From Salminus brasiliensis (taxonomy: Eukaryota; Chordata; Actinopteri; Characiformes; Bryconidae), in NCBI RefSeq assembly GCF_030463535.1, contig NC_132878.1, positions 91,347,507 through 91,411,506 of the forward strand: a stretch of DNA of 64,000 nt, given 5' to 3'. Each line of letters begins with the position of its first letter. Position 1 is the stretch's first letter. Shown one piece after another: positions 22,000 to 33,535 of this stretch. A program made the position numbers and the translations under genes. The notes below the pieces were generated by a model. The model did not search any database. It was not told the origin of the DNA and saw nothing but the letters and a program-made list of their open reading frames with translations.

Positions 22000-23240
22000 G
22001 AGAACGAGATGGAAAAGGTTTTCTCATTGAAACATATAGGGATGGGCGGAGCTACTCGCCATACTGCAACCAGCCATTTGTTCAGTGTACTTTAAAGGTA
22101 CAGTTTGGTGAAAAATCTAATTAGCATGATTGATTACTGATCCCATTGCAATCTGAAGTGTTTGTTCTTTAATTTACAGAGGGAGATAATAAGCTAATCT
22201 TATTATCTGAAGTTAGACTGTCACTAATCTCATCTCTATAAATACCCACGTAATTTTACCAATTTAGTTAACCAGTATGAATTGACCTGTAAACATTTAA
22301 AGCAACGCTATGGAAAATTGGCATATCATGCTCCTAGGCTCCACCTACAGTAGGGAAGTGTAATTGGTTTTTTGTGCCACCACTAAAGGACACAGCAGTG
22401 TGCCAAGCGCAAAATGGTAACGTCAACAACGCTCTTCTCCCTATTAAATATCGGTGGAGCATCTACAGTACATAATTTTGAAGTAGTTTTGAAATTGCTT
22501 CATAATGTTGCTATAAGCTGAAATGTGAGCAAATATTCAACATGGCTGTCACTAATTTTGTAATGAGGGGTTTCTACACTGCAGCAATTCAATGACAGCC
22601 CTCTCAGAGTAGATATGGATGGTCTGTTCTTGTTGACATTCTGAGCCACCTGAGGAACAGCTCTTCTTCTGCTTTTCCTTAGATATAAGCACAATCTCTA
22701 GCACAATCTTCAGCCATGTTTACTGAGGCTTTTACCACAGATCTGCCACCTGTGCCCCAATGAAGCCTCTTCCAAAGTATTTTAGATATTTATGTCTCAA
22801 TAACAATGCCTACTGAACTGGGCCTAGATGTCCTAGATCATCATGGAAGGATGTTAGCTGCTTAGTTGTATTGTACACAGTACGAAGAACTGAAAACATC
22901 TGCACTCCTTGCACATCTCCAATCATTTATTCAGGTCTTCCATTCATTTTTCAGATGTCCGTCCACCTTTGGTCCCATAAATCTCTACATCAAATGCAGG
23001 TTCTTTAACACCTTTAAAGGGTTTTTTACACATACCTCGATTACAGATATGGTTCTTTATGAAAGCAAAAGTGCTTCAAAAAAAACAACCATCGGGTCTT
23101 TATTTTTAAGAGGAAAACCTAATAATGATAATACAGTTAAATGTATTGCAAATTGGTGGAGCATGCTCTACAAGCCAGTTTACCATAAAGGCCTGATTCA
23201 TGTGGTAACAAGCAGTTCATCTGGTTTTGCCTGTTTTTAC
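22000..23240. other. Block C interior, no gene assigned
   Basis: Repeated at 49080-49980. The frame at 22866-23264 (132 codons) is open here, but its counterpart (49622-49870) diverges after 75 codons by a frameshift, and I see no family resemblance. Treated as non-coding. Confidence 0.55.
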
Positions 23241-23930
23241 TGTCAGGCCTACCGACGCAAATAAGGACTTCCTGATTGTTTCTGCTCATTTGTGTTGATT
23301 CATGTTCAGTTGGGTTCTCTCACTGCTCATTATTTTGTTCATGTGTTGCACCTGGGACTGGGAGTACTTAAGGAGCATTACCCCTTGGTTCACTGCCGTG
23401 AATTGACTCCGTTGGGATCTCTGAGACGCTCAGAGATTCTTCACACATTACCGACATGTTCAGGTCGGCTCAAGGTTGAGGTCCACATTCTGAAAATGGT
23501 CTCCACCCTAATCTAGAGGCAAGCAAGGTATGTTCGCTTCCTGCTCAGGTTCCAAGGCAACCTACGTTCAAGGCAGCATGCTGCAAAGTAAGGTTAGGTC
23601 AGCCTTGCCCTTTTGGTCTAGCGGCTGGTTCCCCACCCACCCCCCTCTTGTTTACATAGCTACTAGTGGTTTTCCGTTCTAGCCCTGTCCTTGGTTTTTC
23701 CATAGATACATTCTCTCCCCTCACGCTCAGCTCCCTTCTTCTCCCAGTCCCAGGTTTGTTGTGTTTGCCATTTTGTTTGTCACGTTGTGAGTTTGTTGTT
23801 TGCTGTTTTTGCCTTGGTTGCTGCACCCCACGTTTCATACCCCTTTGTGTTTGTACTTGTTTTGGTTAATAAACCCTTTTTTATTATTTCCATCTCTGCA
23901 AGTGTTCATCCCTACTCGTCTGGGCATACA
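23241..23930 (+). mobile_element. Gypsy/ERV-type LTR, about 690 bp
   Basis: It starts tgtcaggcctacc and ends tctgggcataca. Between lie acctgggactgggagtactt (shared with the solo LTR at 53628-54017 on the other strand), an aataaa at about 23869-23874, and gtgttcatccct near the end, which is also in the solo LTR. No internal region follows, so it is a solo or isolated LTR. The edges are inferred by comparison with the clean solo LTR. Confidence 0.65.
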
Positions 23931-24074
23931 TTTCTAATTCATTCAAGTCAAAAAATGGATTTTCTCTTTTTTTCAGTTCAACTTCTTGATCCTGGTCAAT
24001 TTGGTCAGGTTTGGACTGGCAATAACTGCTGTTGTCGCTTGTTTTTACTTCTGTAGTATATTTAGTGACTCATA

Positions 24075-25390
24075 TGTATATACAGTGGTATGAAAGTGTT
24101 ATTTTTTGCATGTTTGTCACACTTAAATGTTTCAGATCATCAAACAAATGTAAACATTCAGAAAAAACACAAAATGCAGTTTTTAAGTTTTTTATTACTA
24201 TGGGTGAAAAAATCCAAACCTACACGGCCCTTTTTGAAAAAGTGATTGCCCCCTCCCCTGTCAAAACATACATTAACTATGGTTTATCACATCTTTGGAA
24301 AGCTAAGTTATTATTACCACATCTGTTCTCAATCAAGAAATCACTTAAATAGGATCTGCCTGACCTACCTGACATCATGATGTGATCCAAATACATTCAG
24401 GAACAAATGAGATACAAAGTTATTGAGATCCATCAGTCTGGAAAAGGTTATAAAGCAATTTCTAAAGTGTTAGGACAACAGTAAACAAGAGTGAGAGCCA
24501 TTATCCACAAAGGGTGAAAACATGGAATAGTGGTAATCTTCCCAGGAGTGGCCGGCCAACCAAAATTATCCCAAGAGGTCACAAAAGACCCCACAACAAC
24601 AGCCAAAGAACTGCAGACAAAAAGCTAATCATCTTGGAAGGCATATATCCCATTATATCTGGCATAAAAGTACCACAGCATTTCAGAAAAGAAACATCAT
24701 ACTAACAATAAAATATGGTGGTGGTAGTGTGATGTGGCTGTTTTGCTGCTTCAGGACCTGTAAGATGTGCTTTGGTAAATGGAACCATGCATTCAGCTGT
24801 CTACCAAAAAATCCTGAAGGAGAATGACCAGCCATCTGTTCTAGACCTTAAGCTGAAGTGCACCTGGGTTCTGCAGCAGGACAATGATCCAAAACACACC
24901 AGCAAGTCCAACTCTGAATGGCTTAAGAAAAACGAAATGAAGACTTTGGAGTGGCCCTGTCAAAGTCCTGACTTGAATCCGATTGAGATGCAGTGGCATG
25001 GCCTTAAAAAAGGCAGTTCATGCTCGAAAACACCCCAATATGACCGAATTACAACAATTCTGCAAAGATAAGTCGGCCAAAATTCCTCCACAGTGCTGTA
25101 AAAGACTCATTGCCAGTTATCACAAACACTTGATTGCAGTTATTTCTGTTAAGGGTGGCCGAACAAGTTATTAGGTTCAAAGGGCAATCACTTTTTCACA
25201 CAGTGCCATGAATGGTTTAGATTTTTTCCCCATTAATTATAAAAACCTGCATTTAAAAACTGCATTGTATGTTTAATTGTGTTATCTTTGTGTAAATTAG
25301 TTTGATGATCTGAAACATTTAAGCAAATCAAATGTAAAAAATAAGATATCAGGAAGGGGGCAAAGACTTTTTAACACCACTATAGATATA
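24075..25390 (+). mobile_element. Tc1-like transposon, full length but dead
   Basis: Inverted ends: acacttaaatgtttcagatc (24120-24139) near the left end and gatgatctgaaacatttaag (25304-25323) near the right. The transposase is in pieces: a helix-turn-helix region (IHQSGKGYKAIS..), NLPRSGRPTKI, a QQDNDPKHTS motif with the second catalytic aspartate, and CQSPDLNPIEM with the terminal acidic residue. There are stops, and a one-base insertion at 25010-25016 (seven A instead of five or six) shifts the C-terminus; the copy at 50137-51285 lacks it. Confidence 0.9.
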
Positions 25391-26353
25391 CAGTAGATAC
25401 ATAACTATAGGTTTTACATAATCTCCAGTCCAGATGAGTGGAACTTAAGTACAAAAACACACCTCATGATCTTTCAAAGCACTTTCATGTGATGTGTTTC
25501 TAACCTAAGCTACAAAGGCTCTGATACAGCCCTTCAAAATTCAACCTGTCAGACTGTACAGATTGTAAATCAGAATTAAGGGTGTGTCACATCTTATTTA
25601 ATTGTGTTATTAGAGTCCTGCATTATTGCAGCACAATCGCACTAATTACTCATCACTTCTGATGGTTAAATATATTGGTCGGCTCTACCTAGTTGTTGCA
25701 TGGGGGACTGGATATCATGATAATCTGAAGTCTGAAGGCTCTGTACAGGAAGAAGAAGATAAAATGGTATAAAAGTCTTTAAAAAGTGATTTTGTGGTTT
25801 GTGAAGTGATGTGGCTAGTGTGGATAACAAGTAAAGTATACCAAGTAGCATCATCTAAACTGCATGTGCACTTCTTCATTGATTTGTTAAATAAGACTTC
25901 AGACTTGCTTATGTCTGAAACGGTCTGATACCAGAGACAGTCAAACCCAAATGCAGAAACAAACTAAATCTCTATTTCAACAGTGGACGGGACAGCAGGC
26001 AGTTCATTTCAGTGGAAGAACCAATCAGAACGAATCTAAATCTCCATTTCAGCTGAGGGCCGGACAGATCGTTAAATTCAGTGGAAGTGAGGTGTTCTTG
26101 GAAGGACGAAGATGAAGATACCACTGGATCCACTTGACATCTCTGTCACATACATTGGAATGTATGTCTAATCTAATCAATCTCCTATATTTGTACAAAT
26201 CATGTGCAGTTTTACAGAGTTAGGACTGTGAATGGACCTTGCTCTGCTTTCCCAAGTCTAGCCTATTGGAGCCTAACCATATTATTCCTCAACTCCATTC
26301 CATTCCTTCAGGTCTATGAACAACCGCATAGCTAATGAATATACTTCAGAAGA

Positions 26354-27130
26354 ATATGGGTGTAGGTCATAGTCGTAGGTACTCAATTAAATTCACCACC
26401 ACTGTAAACTCTAAATAACTGTTTTAATCATCAAAATTTAACTAGGTGTAGCTGACTGGGAAAAAAGGGTTTATTTTCCTAAATTATTTTTAGTAAAAAA
26501 AAAATAGGGACCCTTACCATTTTTTAATTTTATTTTTCTTTATTTCATTTGATTGGAATTAATGGATAATTCCACAGATTTTCATAATTTCCACATAATC
26601 AAATCATCAACTTAGTCATTCATTGTGGGTTTGGCAGGAAATTTAGAGTCAGCATTGTTCACAGAGGTGGTGGTGGAACCATTCTTACACATATGCTTCT
26701 AAATTTTACTAAACTTTTAGTCTAAAACATTTTAATCAATTTATAGTGAACAGGTGGTGTATACAGGACATTGTAAGGCAAAATAGTCAGTAGAGAAATT
26801 TAGATTTTCAGATTTACCACTTTTTACCCATTATTAGCATTACATATGAAACTCTTAAGACTGGTAGTTTTCATAGTAAAAAAAAACATGTGTAGGTTCA
26901 CTGGTAGTTTTGTCAGTAAATAAAATAGCTTTTTTTTGTTGCAGACATTCTGATCCTGGAATCCAACCACCACCATTGAGTTGGTAAGTTTCTCTACAGT
27001 TAACCATTTCACACCAAACCCCACTCTGAATGACTTTGTATATATCTAAGTAACTGAATTATGCTAAATTTATTTTGATAAATTGTTGACATTTATTGGA
27101 AGTTCAAATTTCAGATTACGAGGTGTCTGG
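26354..27130 (+). repeat. Unit R copy
   Basis: Landmarks in order: tgtgggtttggcaggaaatt (26625), aggtggtgtatacaggacat (26751), ggcaaaatagtcag, gttgcagacattctgatcct (26938), ccaaaccccactctgaatga (27013) and gaggtgtctgggatgtaaag (27119). No open frame. The 26635 region is the unoccupied counterpart of the solo-LTR site at 53623. Confidence 0.8.
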
Positions 27131-27541
27131 GATGTAAAGGTGTCTCTCTTATATAGAACTACTGTATTTATAAACAGAGAGATGATACAAGACAGCAATG
27201 GACAGAAATGAGGAAAAGAGTAGGACTGAAAGGAAGAGGAAAATGAGAGAGTATAAAGAAAACCAGACCATAGGGGGTAGCAGTGAGACTGCTTTTGGGG
27301 GCATGGTCCCCACCCCTCCTCCTAGGACGTTTACCTTCCTGCATAGGAATATATGCTAATCTTGATCTAGGTGACCTTAAAAAGGAATAGGTTGACCTAA
27401 CATGCTAAGATTATTGGCGTTAGATAGCAAACAGTGCAGGACCAGGTTGGTTGGTTGGTTGGTTGGTCTCCAGGAGGATGGGTAGTGACCACTATTTTAG
27501 AAATTACATAAAGAGTTCAGCGCTTAGAAAGGGAGGAGCAA
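27131..27541. other. 3' flank of the second rapunzel-like gene
   Basis: It contains a purine-rich stretch (27175-27260) and a (TTGG)n run of five units at 27446-27465. No gene. Confidence 0.5.
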
Positions 27542-28225
27542 TCACTTGTACTTCCTCAGCACCTCCTGCATCCTCTCCTGCAAATTTTCCATCTTCTTAG
27601 CCCATTCCTCACTCAAGCCTTCCTCATCATCCCCAATGATGGCAGTATAGCCCATGAGGGCAATCAGCCCAATGCAGAAGAGATAGGTGAGGCGGGTGCA
27701 CAGGCGCTCCATCACCTGCCGGTCGCCCTGGGAGTGGGTCATGTACACTTCCAGGATAGGCCTGCTGAACAGCTTGGGCTTGCCCATGACGCCCTCATAG
27801 AGCGTGCACAGGTTCTGGTCACCCATGTCGTTGGCGTAGCTTTCCTTGAAGTCGTCCTTTTTGCGCTGCTGGTGTTCAGGCTGTGCCTCCACGATCTCCA
27901 TGAACTTGCGGAACTGGTTGTGGATGTTCTCCTCCACTTGGCCGTACTGGCCATCCAGCGTCTCGTTTCTGATCTGCATCAGGGCGCTGCGGGTCTGGTG
28001 GGAGATCTCGTCCAGCGCCCGGTTCACACTGCTGAACTCCCGCTTTAGTGTCTGGATCTCTTCATCATCTACTTGGTGCAGAACCACACGGATCAGCGAG
28101 CCGGCCACGCCGAAGATGGGGTTCACCACGGCAGCTGCCGATGAGATTGTAGCCACGCACTCCAGGACTTTCACCAGCCCTCTCTTGAGCTTGTCGCGAT
28201 CCTCAGGGATTTTCTTGTCAGCCAT
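27542..28225 (-). CDS. rpz-like: Rapunzel-like protein, 227 aa
   Basis: An intact rapunzel-family protein. The zebrafish founder is a fin-overgrowth gene and the molecular function is not known. Start ATG at 28223-28225 (MADKKIPEDRDK); stop TGA at 27542-27544. The frame is open further upstream, but a ttctctgtcctttcag acceptor at 28276-28291 ends just before 28275, so those codons are 5' UTR. Features: a hydrophobic stretch at residues 24-49 (ISSAAAVVNPIFGVAGSLI), a charged helical middle (LKREFSSVNRALDEIS, NQFRKFMEIVEA), VMGKPKLFSRPILEVY, a strongly hydrophobic LTYLFCIGLIALMGYTAIIG at about 179-198, and a helical acidic tail. Length matches the family. It differs substantially from the paralogue at 12222-12905, so they are old duplicates. 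The coding region is GC-richer than its AT-rich surroundings. Confidence 0.93.
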   Translation of the reverse strand: MADKKIPEDRDKLKRGLVKVLECVATISSAAAVVNPIFGVAGSLIRVVLHQVDDEEIQTLKREFSSVNRALDEISHQTRSALMQIRNETLDGQYGQVEENIHNQFRKFMEIVEAQPEHQQRKKDDFKESYANDMGDQNLCTLYEGVMGKPKLFSRPILEVYMTHSQGDRQVMERLCTRLTYLFCIGLIALMGYTAIIGDDEEGLSEEWAKKMENLQERMQEVLRKYK

Positions 28226-28275
28226 GTCAGTGATGTCAGCAAACAGACAGAGGCTCTCTTGGAAGTAATGAAGGC
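28226..28275 (-). other. 5' UTR part of the rapunzel-like coding exon
   Basis: Bounded upstream by the splice acceptor (pyrimidine-rich, ending cag at 28276-28278). An upstream non-coding exon must exist beyond 28300 but could not be placed. Confidence 0.6.
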
Positions 28276-28559
28276 CTGAAAGGACAGAGAAGGTTAATTT
28301 TAACCATATTATATCTATATACAGCATGTGACGTAATCTGTAGCAGCAAAAAGCATATGAAGACCATATAACAATGCTTGGTGCACCTAAGCCAGTCCAA
28401 TATGACTTCTTTCATTCATGAATAAGAGAGTGATCACCTCGTATGAGCTTAAACCCATCAGGAGAACCAGCTCAATGCCGTGGCTGGTCGCCAACTGAAT
28501 GCAAAACATACCAATTTACATATCCAGCTGGGTTGAGCAGCCCAGCAACTTGGACTTAA

Positions 28560-28985
28560 ATACAGTATATGTCCAAATGTTTGTGGACACCCCTTTAAAA
28601 AAAGAATGCACTCGGCTATTTTAAGTTGCACCAATTGCTGATTCAGATGTGCAAGTGCACACACAAACAGCTTGTCTAGAAGAAGTAGTACTGTCAATAG
28701 AATAGGACTCTCTGGAGCAGATAATCAATGCATCATGCCAAATGCCAGGCCTGGGCTAGAGGGGTATAAAGCCCCCCCAGCATTAAGCTGTGGAGCAGTG
28801 GAACTGTGTTCTCTGGAAGGATGAATGGTGCTCCATCCATCAGGTGTTCTCAGGTGCGGTGGTGATCCAACATCAGTCATATCAGAATATTATGGTATGG
28901 TTTGGAATGAACTCACTGTGTAGTACTGTAATACCGCAGACTCTAGTCCATCTGTTTCTCTGCATACCCTGTTAGCCTCCTTTTA
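28560..28985 (+). mobile_element. Tc1-like non-autonomous element
   Basis: The left end is tatgtccaaatgtttgtgga, a Tc1-type terminal motif. The interior has ctctggagcagataatcaat and a frame with EQWNCVLWKDE (a degraded tW-S-DE block of a Tc1-like transposase), followed by NIMVWF. It is related to 15690-16035 and 30960-31310. Confidence 0.65.
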
Positions 28986-28989
28986 CCCT

Positions 28990-29255
28990 GTTCTGTTCTA
29001 CAATGGCCAGGACCCCAAAGGACCACCACGAGTGGATCAGACACAGCAGTGCTGCTAGAGTTTTTAAACACTGTGTCCACTCACTGCCCATTCTATCAGA
29101 TACTCCTACCTAGTTGGTCCACCTTGTAGATGTAAAGTCAGGGGCAGGAGCTCATCTGCTGCTGCACGGTTTGCAGTTGGTCATCCTCTGGTCCTTCATC
29201 AATGGTCACAAGACGCTCACAAGATTCTCAGGGTCACTGATGGACTGAGGTGTTT
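28990..29255. repeat. Common otophysan-type interspersed repeat
   Basis: The phrases gagtggatcagacacagcag, tgctgctagagtttttaaac, ttggtccaccttgtagatgt and gttggtcatcctctgg occur in order. I have seen this combination as an abundant dispersed repeat in fish genomes; the class is uncertain. Non-coding. Confidence 0.55.
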
Positions 29256-29396
29256 AAACACAAACTAAACTTCGGGTTCAGGTACATTTACTGGAGGTAG
29301 AATTTCAGAACAACCCAAACATTTATGTTTTTTCTATAATTAAAGAATAAAGCAGATGTTTTGTTTGCAGCTAACAACAAGAAGAGATTTTGAGAT

Positions 29397-29665
29397 TTGA
29401 AACTCGGCTCAGACTCAAATCCAGAGACTCAAAACTCCAACCCCAGATACTTGTGACTTGACTAAGAACAAAAGCCCAGAGACTCAAGACTTGATTTGAG
29501 TCTAAACTCACAGACTCAGCAGTGGTAGTAAAATCACAGAGACTCGTGACTCAACTTCAAAAGGCCCAGAGACTCGGAAGTTGACTTGGATTCAAACACC
29601 AGAGATTGGATGTGCAGATTAGACACTTTAGAAAGCTCATACTTGAACCCCAGAGACTTGAGTCT
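29397..29665 (-). repeat. Degenerate cagagactc minisatellite, copy 2
   Basis: Shorter version of 14225-14535, with a different number and order of the cagagactc units. Confidence 0.7.
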
Positions 29666-29698
29666 CAGTGCAAATGAAGCAACCTTTGAACATCTCCT

Positions 29699-29925
29699 TT
29701 ATACAGCTATTTTAACCTTAATCAAAGTGAAAGTACTGAGCAAACTCTGCTTTTTCTCAAGACTGGCATCTCTTTTAAGCGTTACAGGATCATATGACAG
29801 ATACTTCAGTAGTGCAGTAGTTGCAGTACGATGGAGGAAGTTGTGGTTAAATGCTTTCCGCAAACGAACAACAGAAGGGGTCAAAGGAAAGGCAGCAATA
29901 CCACGAGTCAGAGCAGACTGCAAAA
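29699..29925 (-). other. Unidentified 74-codon exon-like frame (block A copy 2)
   Basis: Same frame and same acceptor-like ttttgcag as at 14564-14790. Comparison of the two gives one synonymous change and three replacements (A to T, E to K, R to S), so the pair does not show purifying selection. Family unknown. Confidence 0.5.
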
Positions 29926-30959
29926 TATTGAGCTGTTAAAAAGGGTGGCTTGGTGCCGTAGAAAAACACTTTTGAGTTCCCAAAACCAAACAAATTTACC
30001 TTAATTTAAATTAAATTAGATTAAAACAGATTCTGAATGTTCATATATCATACAATTTACATCATTTGGCATTGCTATGTGAATTCTAGTGGCAGAATTA
30101 TCAGCATCTATTTTTGCTTTATAATTTAGTAATTGGTTTGAATGTCAAATAAACACTATTATAAGAAATAATTAATAATAACAGGCACACTTCACTTAAG
30201 ATGGCATCTAAATGTCTACTCCGGCACTGACTCCACTACCCTACAAGAAGAAAACACAGCCAACATCACATTACAGTGCGGGTGTGTGCTATTTCAGACT
30301 AGATCTGATAGAGATCAGATCATGTTCATACTTTTTCACCACTGATATCTGATGCCCTTCGGTGCCAAGACAGCTTCTCTAGTGGATGTTGCTGAAATGA
30401 AGGGAAATGCTTCAGTTCAGGCTTGAATCCTAAAGATACCTCAAGCTTAGATGCTGCCAAATACCAAAGTCTGTGTGAATACCTAGACAAGATAAGTGCT
30501 GACTTGAAGTCTCTTGACAGAGCTGGGTCTTCAGTCTGCGTTTGAAGACAGCGAGCGACTCTGTCATTCAGACATCCAGGGGTAGTTCATTCCACCGCTT
30601 CGGTGCCTGGACAGAAAAGGTCTGGATGCTTGTCCTCCATGCATCTTAAAGGATGGTGGATCAAGCCAGGCTGTACTTGAAGCTAAAAGGCCAACTCACA
30701 TATCAGCTTACCCAAACCTCACCTAATAAGCAGCAAGCTCTAAGCTAACCAACACAGACAACATTTCTAACACAGTCTAGTTAAGAGCCTATTCAAAACC
30801 AGCCTACCTTACAAGCAGAGGATGAGCCCAAGTAAAAAGGCAAGCGCACTGATTTCTATGCGAATTCGGGCTTAATTTATCTAGATTTGCAAGGCGTTAG
30901 CCCCGCCCCTGCAAATCAGACGTCAGCTAACCCGAAACCACAACTGAGCACCCAGGCTA

Positions 30960-31310
30960 AAAAGTATTGCCAATAAAATAAGCCTATCTTGAGCAGATAA
31001 ACATGAACCTATGGGCACCATGCCTAATGCCAATAATTGTATTCTCTGGAATGATGGGGCTCCAGACAATACTTTTGGGATATGACTGAAGAGTTGGGGA
31101 TGGTGATCATCCAACATCCTGACCTCACTAATGCTCTTGTCTCTGAATACAGTCAAATCCTCACAGCAATGCTTCAAAGTTTAGTAGAAAGCCTCTTTCC
31201 TGGACCATAGCGACAGTTACTCCAACAAGACAAACCTTTTGCAATACATTTGATTTCAGTGGAAACAATGAACGAGCAGGTGTCCCAATATTTTTGTCCA
31301 TATAACGTAG
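30960..31310 (+). mobile_element. Tc1/mariner-like remnant (copy 2)
   Basis: Counterpart of 15690-16035, with the same ends and the same degraded interior. The short frame on its minus strand (30923-31177) is an antisense artefact. Confidence 0.65.
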
Positions 31311-31856
31311 ATGGTGACTAGAGAACCAGACAAATAATGCAGCAAATTAATCAAATCTTGCAAAATGGCACTGTAAAGATCCCATATCCTCCATAATCAC
31401 ATGTATCTTTATTTTATTTTTTATTTTATTTTAGTTCCACTGATAACACTGTTTGTCTTAAATTATATGTGACCATTTTCTTATCTCTCTTTATCTGAGA
31501 ATTAAATAAGATGTCTTATTATTGTACCTTTATGGTTTATGGAAAAGAGCTGTGTTCCTATTCGCTGCCCTGTAAAGTTTTCAATAAGCAGTTTGACCGG
31601 TTTCCATTATAACTTCAGCACAAATGGTCTGGGTGGAGCTTTAATAGATTAAATTAGTGACTATATGCAAATATTTTCATAAAGATTTTGTGTTATCACG
31701 AAACAGCACTAAACAGTTTTACACAAAATTATTATTGGTAATATGCTGCCTATTTTTTTTTTTTTTTACAATACTTTTAATTACTTTTAATAATTGTTCT
31801 AAAAATCCATTCATGGTGGAGAGGTACATGTAGGACATTAAGGCATGTAAGGGATG

Positions 31857-33535
31857 TAAACAGTTAAATTTTAACTCTCTTGGTGGCTGAAAGTTTTATT
31901 AAAGTTTATTAAAGTTACTAAGTTTTATTAAATTCGTAATTTTATTTTTTCATTTTTAAGAAGTCTGTTATCTGTTGTTCCTTGAACTTAGAATCAGACC
32001 TCAATGATTTTTTACAGAACCTCTAATCAACTTCAAGACCTAGATTGCTCCTTTCTCACCTTCCAGCAGTTTTTAATCTTCTGACTAGTAAACAGTTGGT
32101 TTAGAAAGAGCAAAAACAGATGTATGCTGATAATTCTGCCACCGGCATTCACATAGCAATTGCAAATGATGTATAATGTATAATTTAGAAGCTCTTAACC
32201 TCTGAACATTCATAATATGTTCATTTTTTATTTAAATAAACATGAACTTGAAAGGTTTAATGGAGCGTTTTTATTAATATAGAACCTTCACATCCTAAAT
32301 CTAAAAAAGAAGTTCTTCACATCCCATCAACTCAAAAGTGTTTTTTTTCTACAGCATCACACCTTTTTTAACACCTCCATTTTTAGCAGTCTTCTATTAC
32401 TGGTGGTATTGCTGCCATCTTGACCCCTCCGTTGTTTGTTTGCAGAAAGCATTTAACCACAACTTCTTTTTTATCGAGCTGCAACTTTAGATTTACTAGA
32501 ACAAAGAATTTCACATCTAATTCACTCTAAAGGAGTATTTGTTAATGCTCGGATTATGTAATTACAATTACCAATTTCACACCAAACCCCCACTCTGAAT
32601 GACTTTGTTTATATCTTAATAACTGAGTTATACAGATTCACACATTCACAAATAGGCACGACTAACCTTTTACAAGTGCATTAATGTACATTTTTAAATA
32701 CATGTTATGTGACATTACAAAAACAGCCCTGGAAGGTTTTACACAAAATTATTACAAAATGTGCTGCCTATTTGTACAATACTTTTTAAAAATCCATTCA
32801 TGGAGGAGAGATGAATGCAGGACATAGTTGCCAGAGAAAATGTAGATTTTAATATTTTTTCCTAGTGAATCACATCATCACCACCACTGTAAACTCTGAA
32901 TGACTTTGTTTACATATTAATATGTGAAATATCAGAAATATATTGTGGATATATTCTGTGGACACTAATTGAGGTCTGGTTCTAAATCTAATAAAGAGAG
33001 TGGCCTTTATACAAATAATTATCATAACAATTTGTGGCCTTAATTCTTAGTTCTAAACGTTATCTGGTACAAGTTTAAACTGTGATTAAAAGAGGCATCA
33101 GTGACTATTTTTCTCCTTAAAATTTAACTAGGCATCACATTGCTAATTTATCTTAAGCAACAAAACCAAAGACAAACTCAACAGGCCTCATTCACCAACC
33201 GTTCTGAAGAAGAAATATCACAGTTTTCACAAAGATTCTGAGATTCACCAGTGTTTTCTAATTTGAAATTTGCTTATTTAGCTAACAAGGACAATAGGAT
33301 TCATCCTTCTAAGCTGTGAACATTTCTGCAGATATTCTGATCCTGGAATCCAATCACCACCATTGTAAATAGTTAGTAAGTGTCTCTACAGTTAACCATT
33401 TCACACCAAACCCCACTCTGAACGACTTTGTTTATATCTAAGTAACTGAATTTTTGGATAAATTATTGAAACTTATTGGAAGTTCTGTGGAAATTTAGAG
33501 TTCAAATTTCGGATTATGAGGTGTCTGGGATGTAA
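31857..33535 (+). repeat. Unit R, tandem copy 1 (about 1.68 kb)
   Basis: It starts at aacagttaaattttaactct, contains tgtttgtttgcagaaagc (32436), the ccaaacccccactctgaatg landmark (32583), atgaatgcaggacat (32808), ctgaagaagaaatatcacag (33203) and gatattctgatcctggaatc (33331), and leads straight into the next copy. No open frame longer than 60 codons. Confidence 0.9.

Larger units (their letters stand above)
18774..26353. repeat. Segmental duplication block C, copy 1
   Basis: Matches 45576-52894 in the same order and orientation from the tttcccaccattttgtctgc-type start (minus two bases) to the caaccgcatagctaatgaat end. Differences are discrete indels: extra sequence at about 19065-19515, loss of the segment at 46070-46405, 2 rather than 9 minisatellite units, and 23375-24165 present here but missing at 50136. 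It contains gypsy, LTR, SINE and Tc1 fragments (own entries) and no host gene. Confidence 0.9.
29266..31853. repeat. Segmental duplication block A, copy 2
   Basis: Counterpart of 14078-16530. It keeps a segment at 30527-30706 that copy 1 lost; that segment itself looks like part of a LINE (gtttgaagacagcgagcg, ttcattccaccgcttcggtg). The right end jumps at 31849 from cattaaggcatgtaag directly to ggatgtaaacagttaa, skipping the 570 bp present at 16525-17096. Confidence 0.9.

Noticed and set aside
22866-23264. 132-codon open frame in block C as a gene
   Set aside because: The paralogous copy is frameshifted after 75 codons, there are no splice sites or family features, and it runs into an LTR start.
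27734-28268. Plus-strand frames of 104 and 140 codons
   Set aside because: They are antisense shadows of the rapunzel-like gene.
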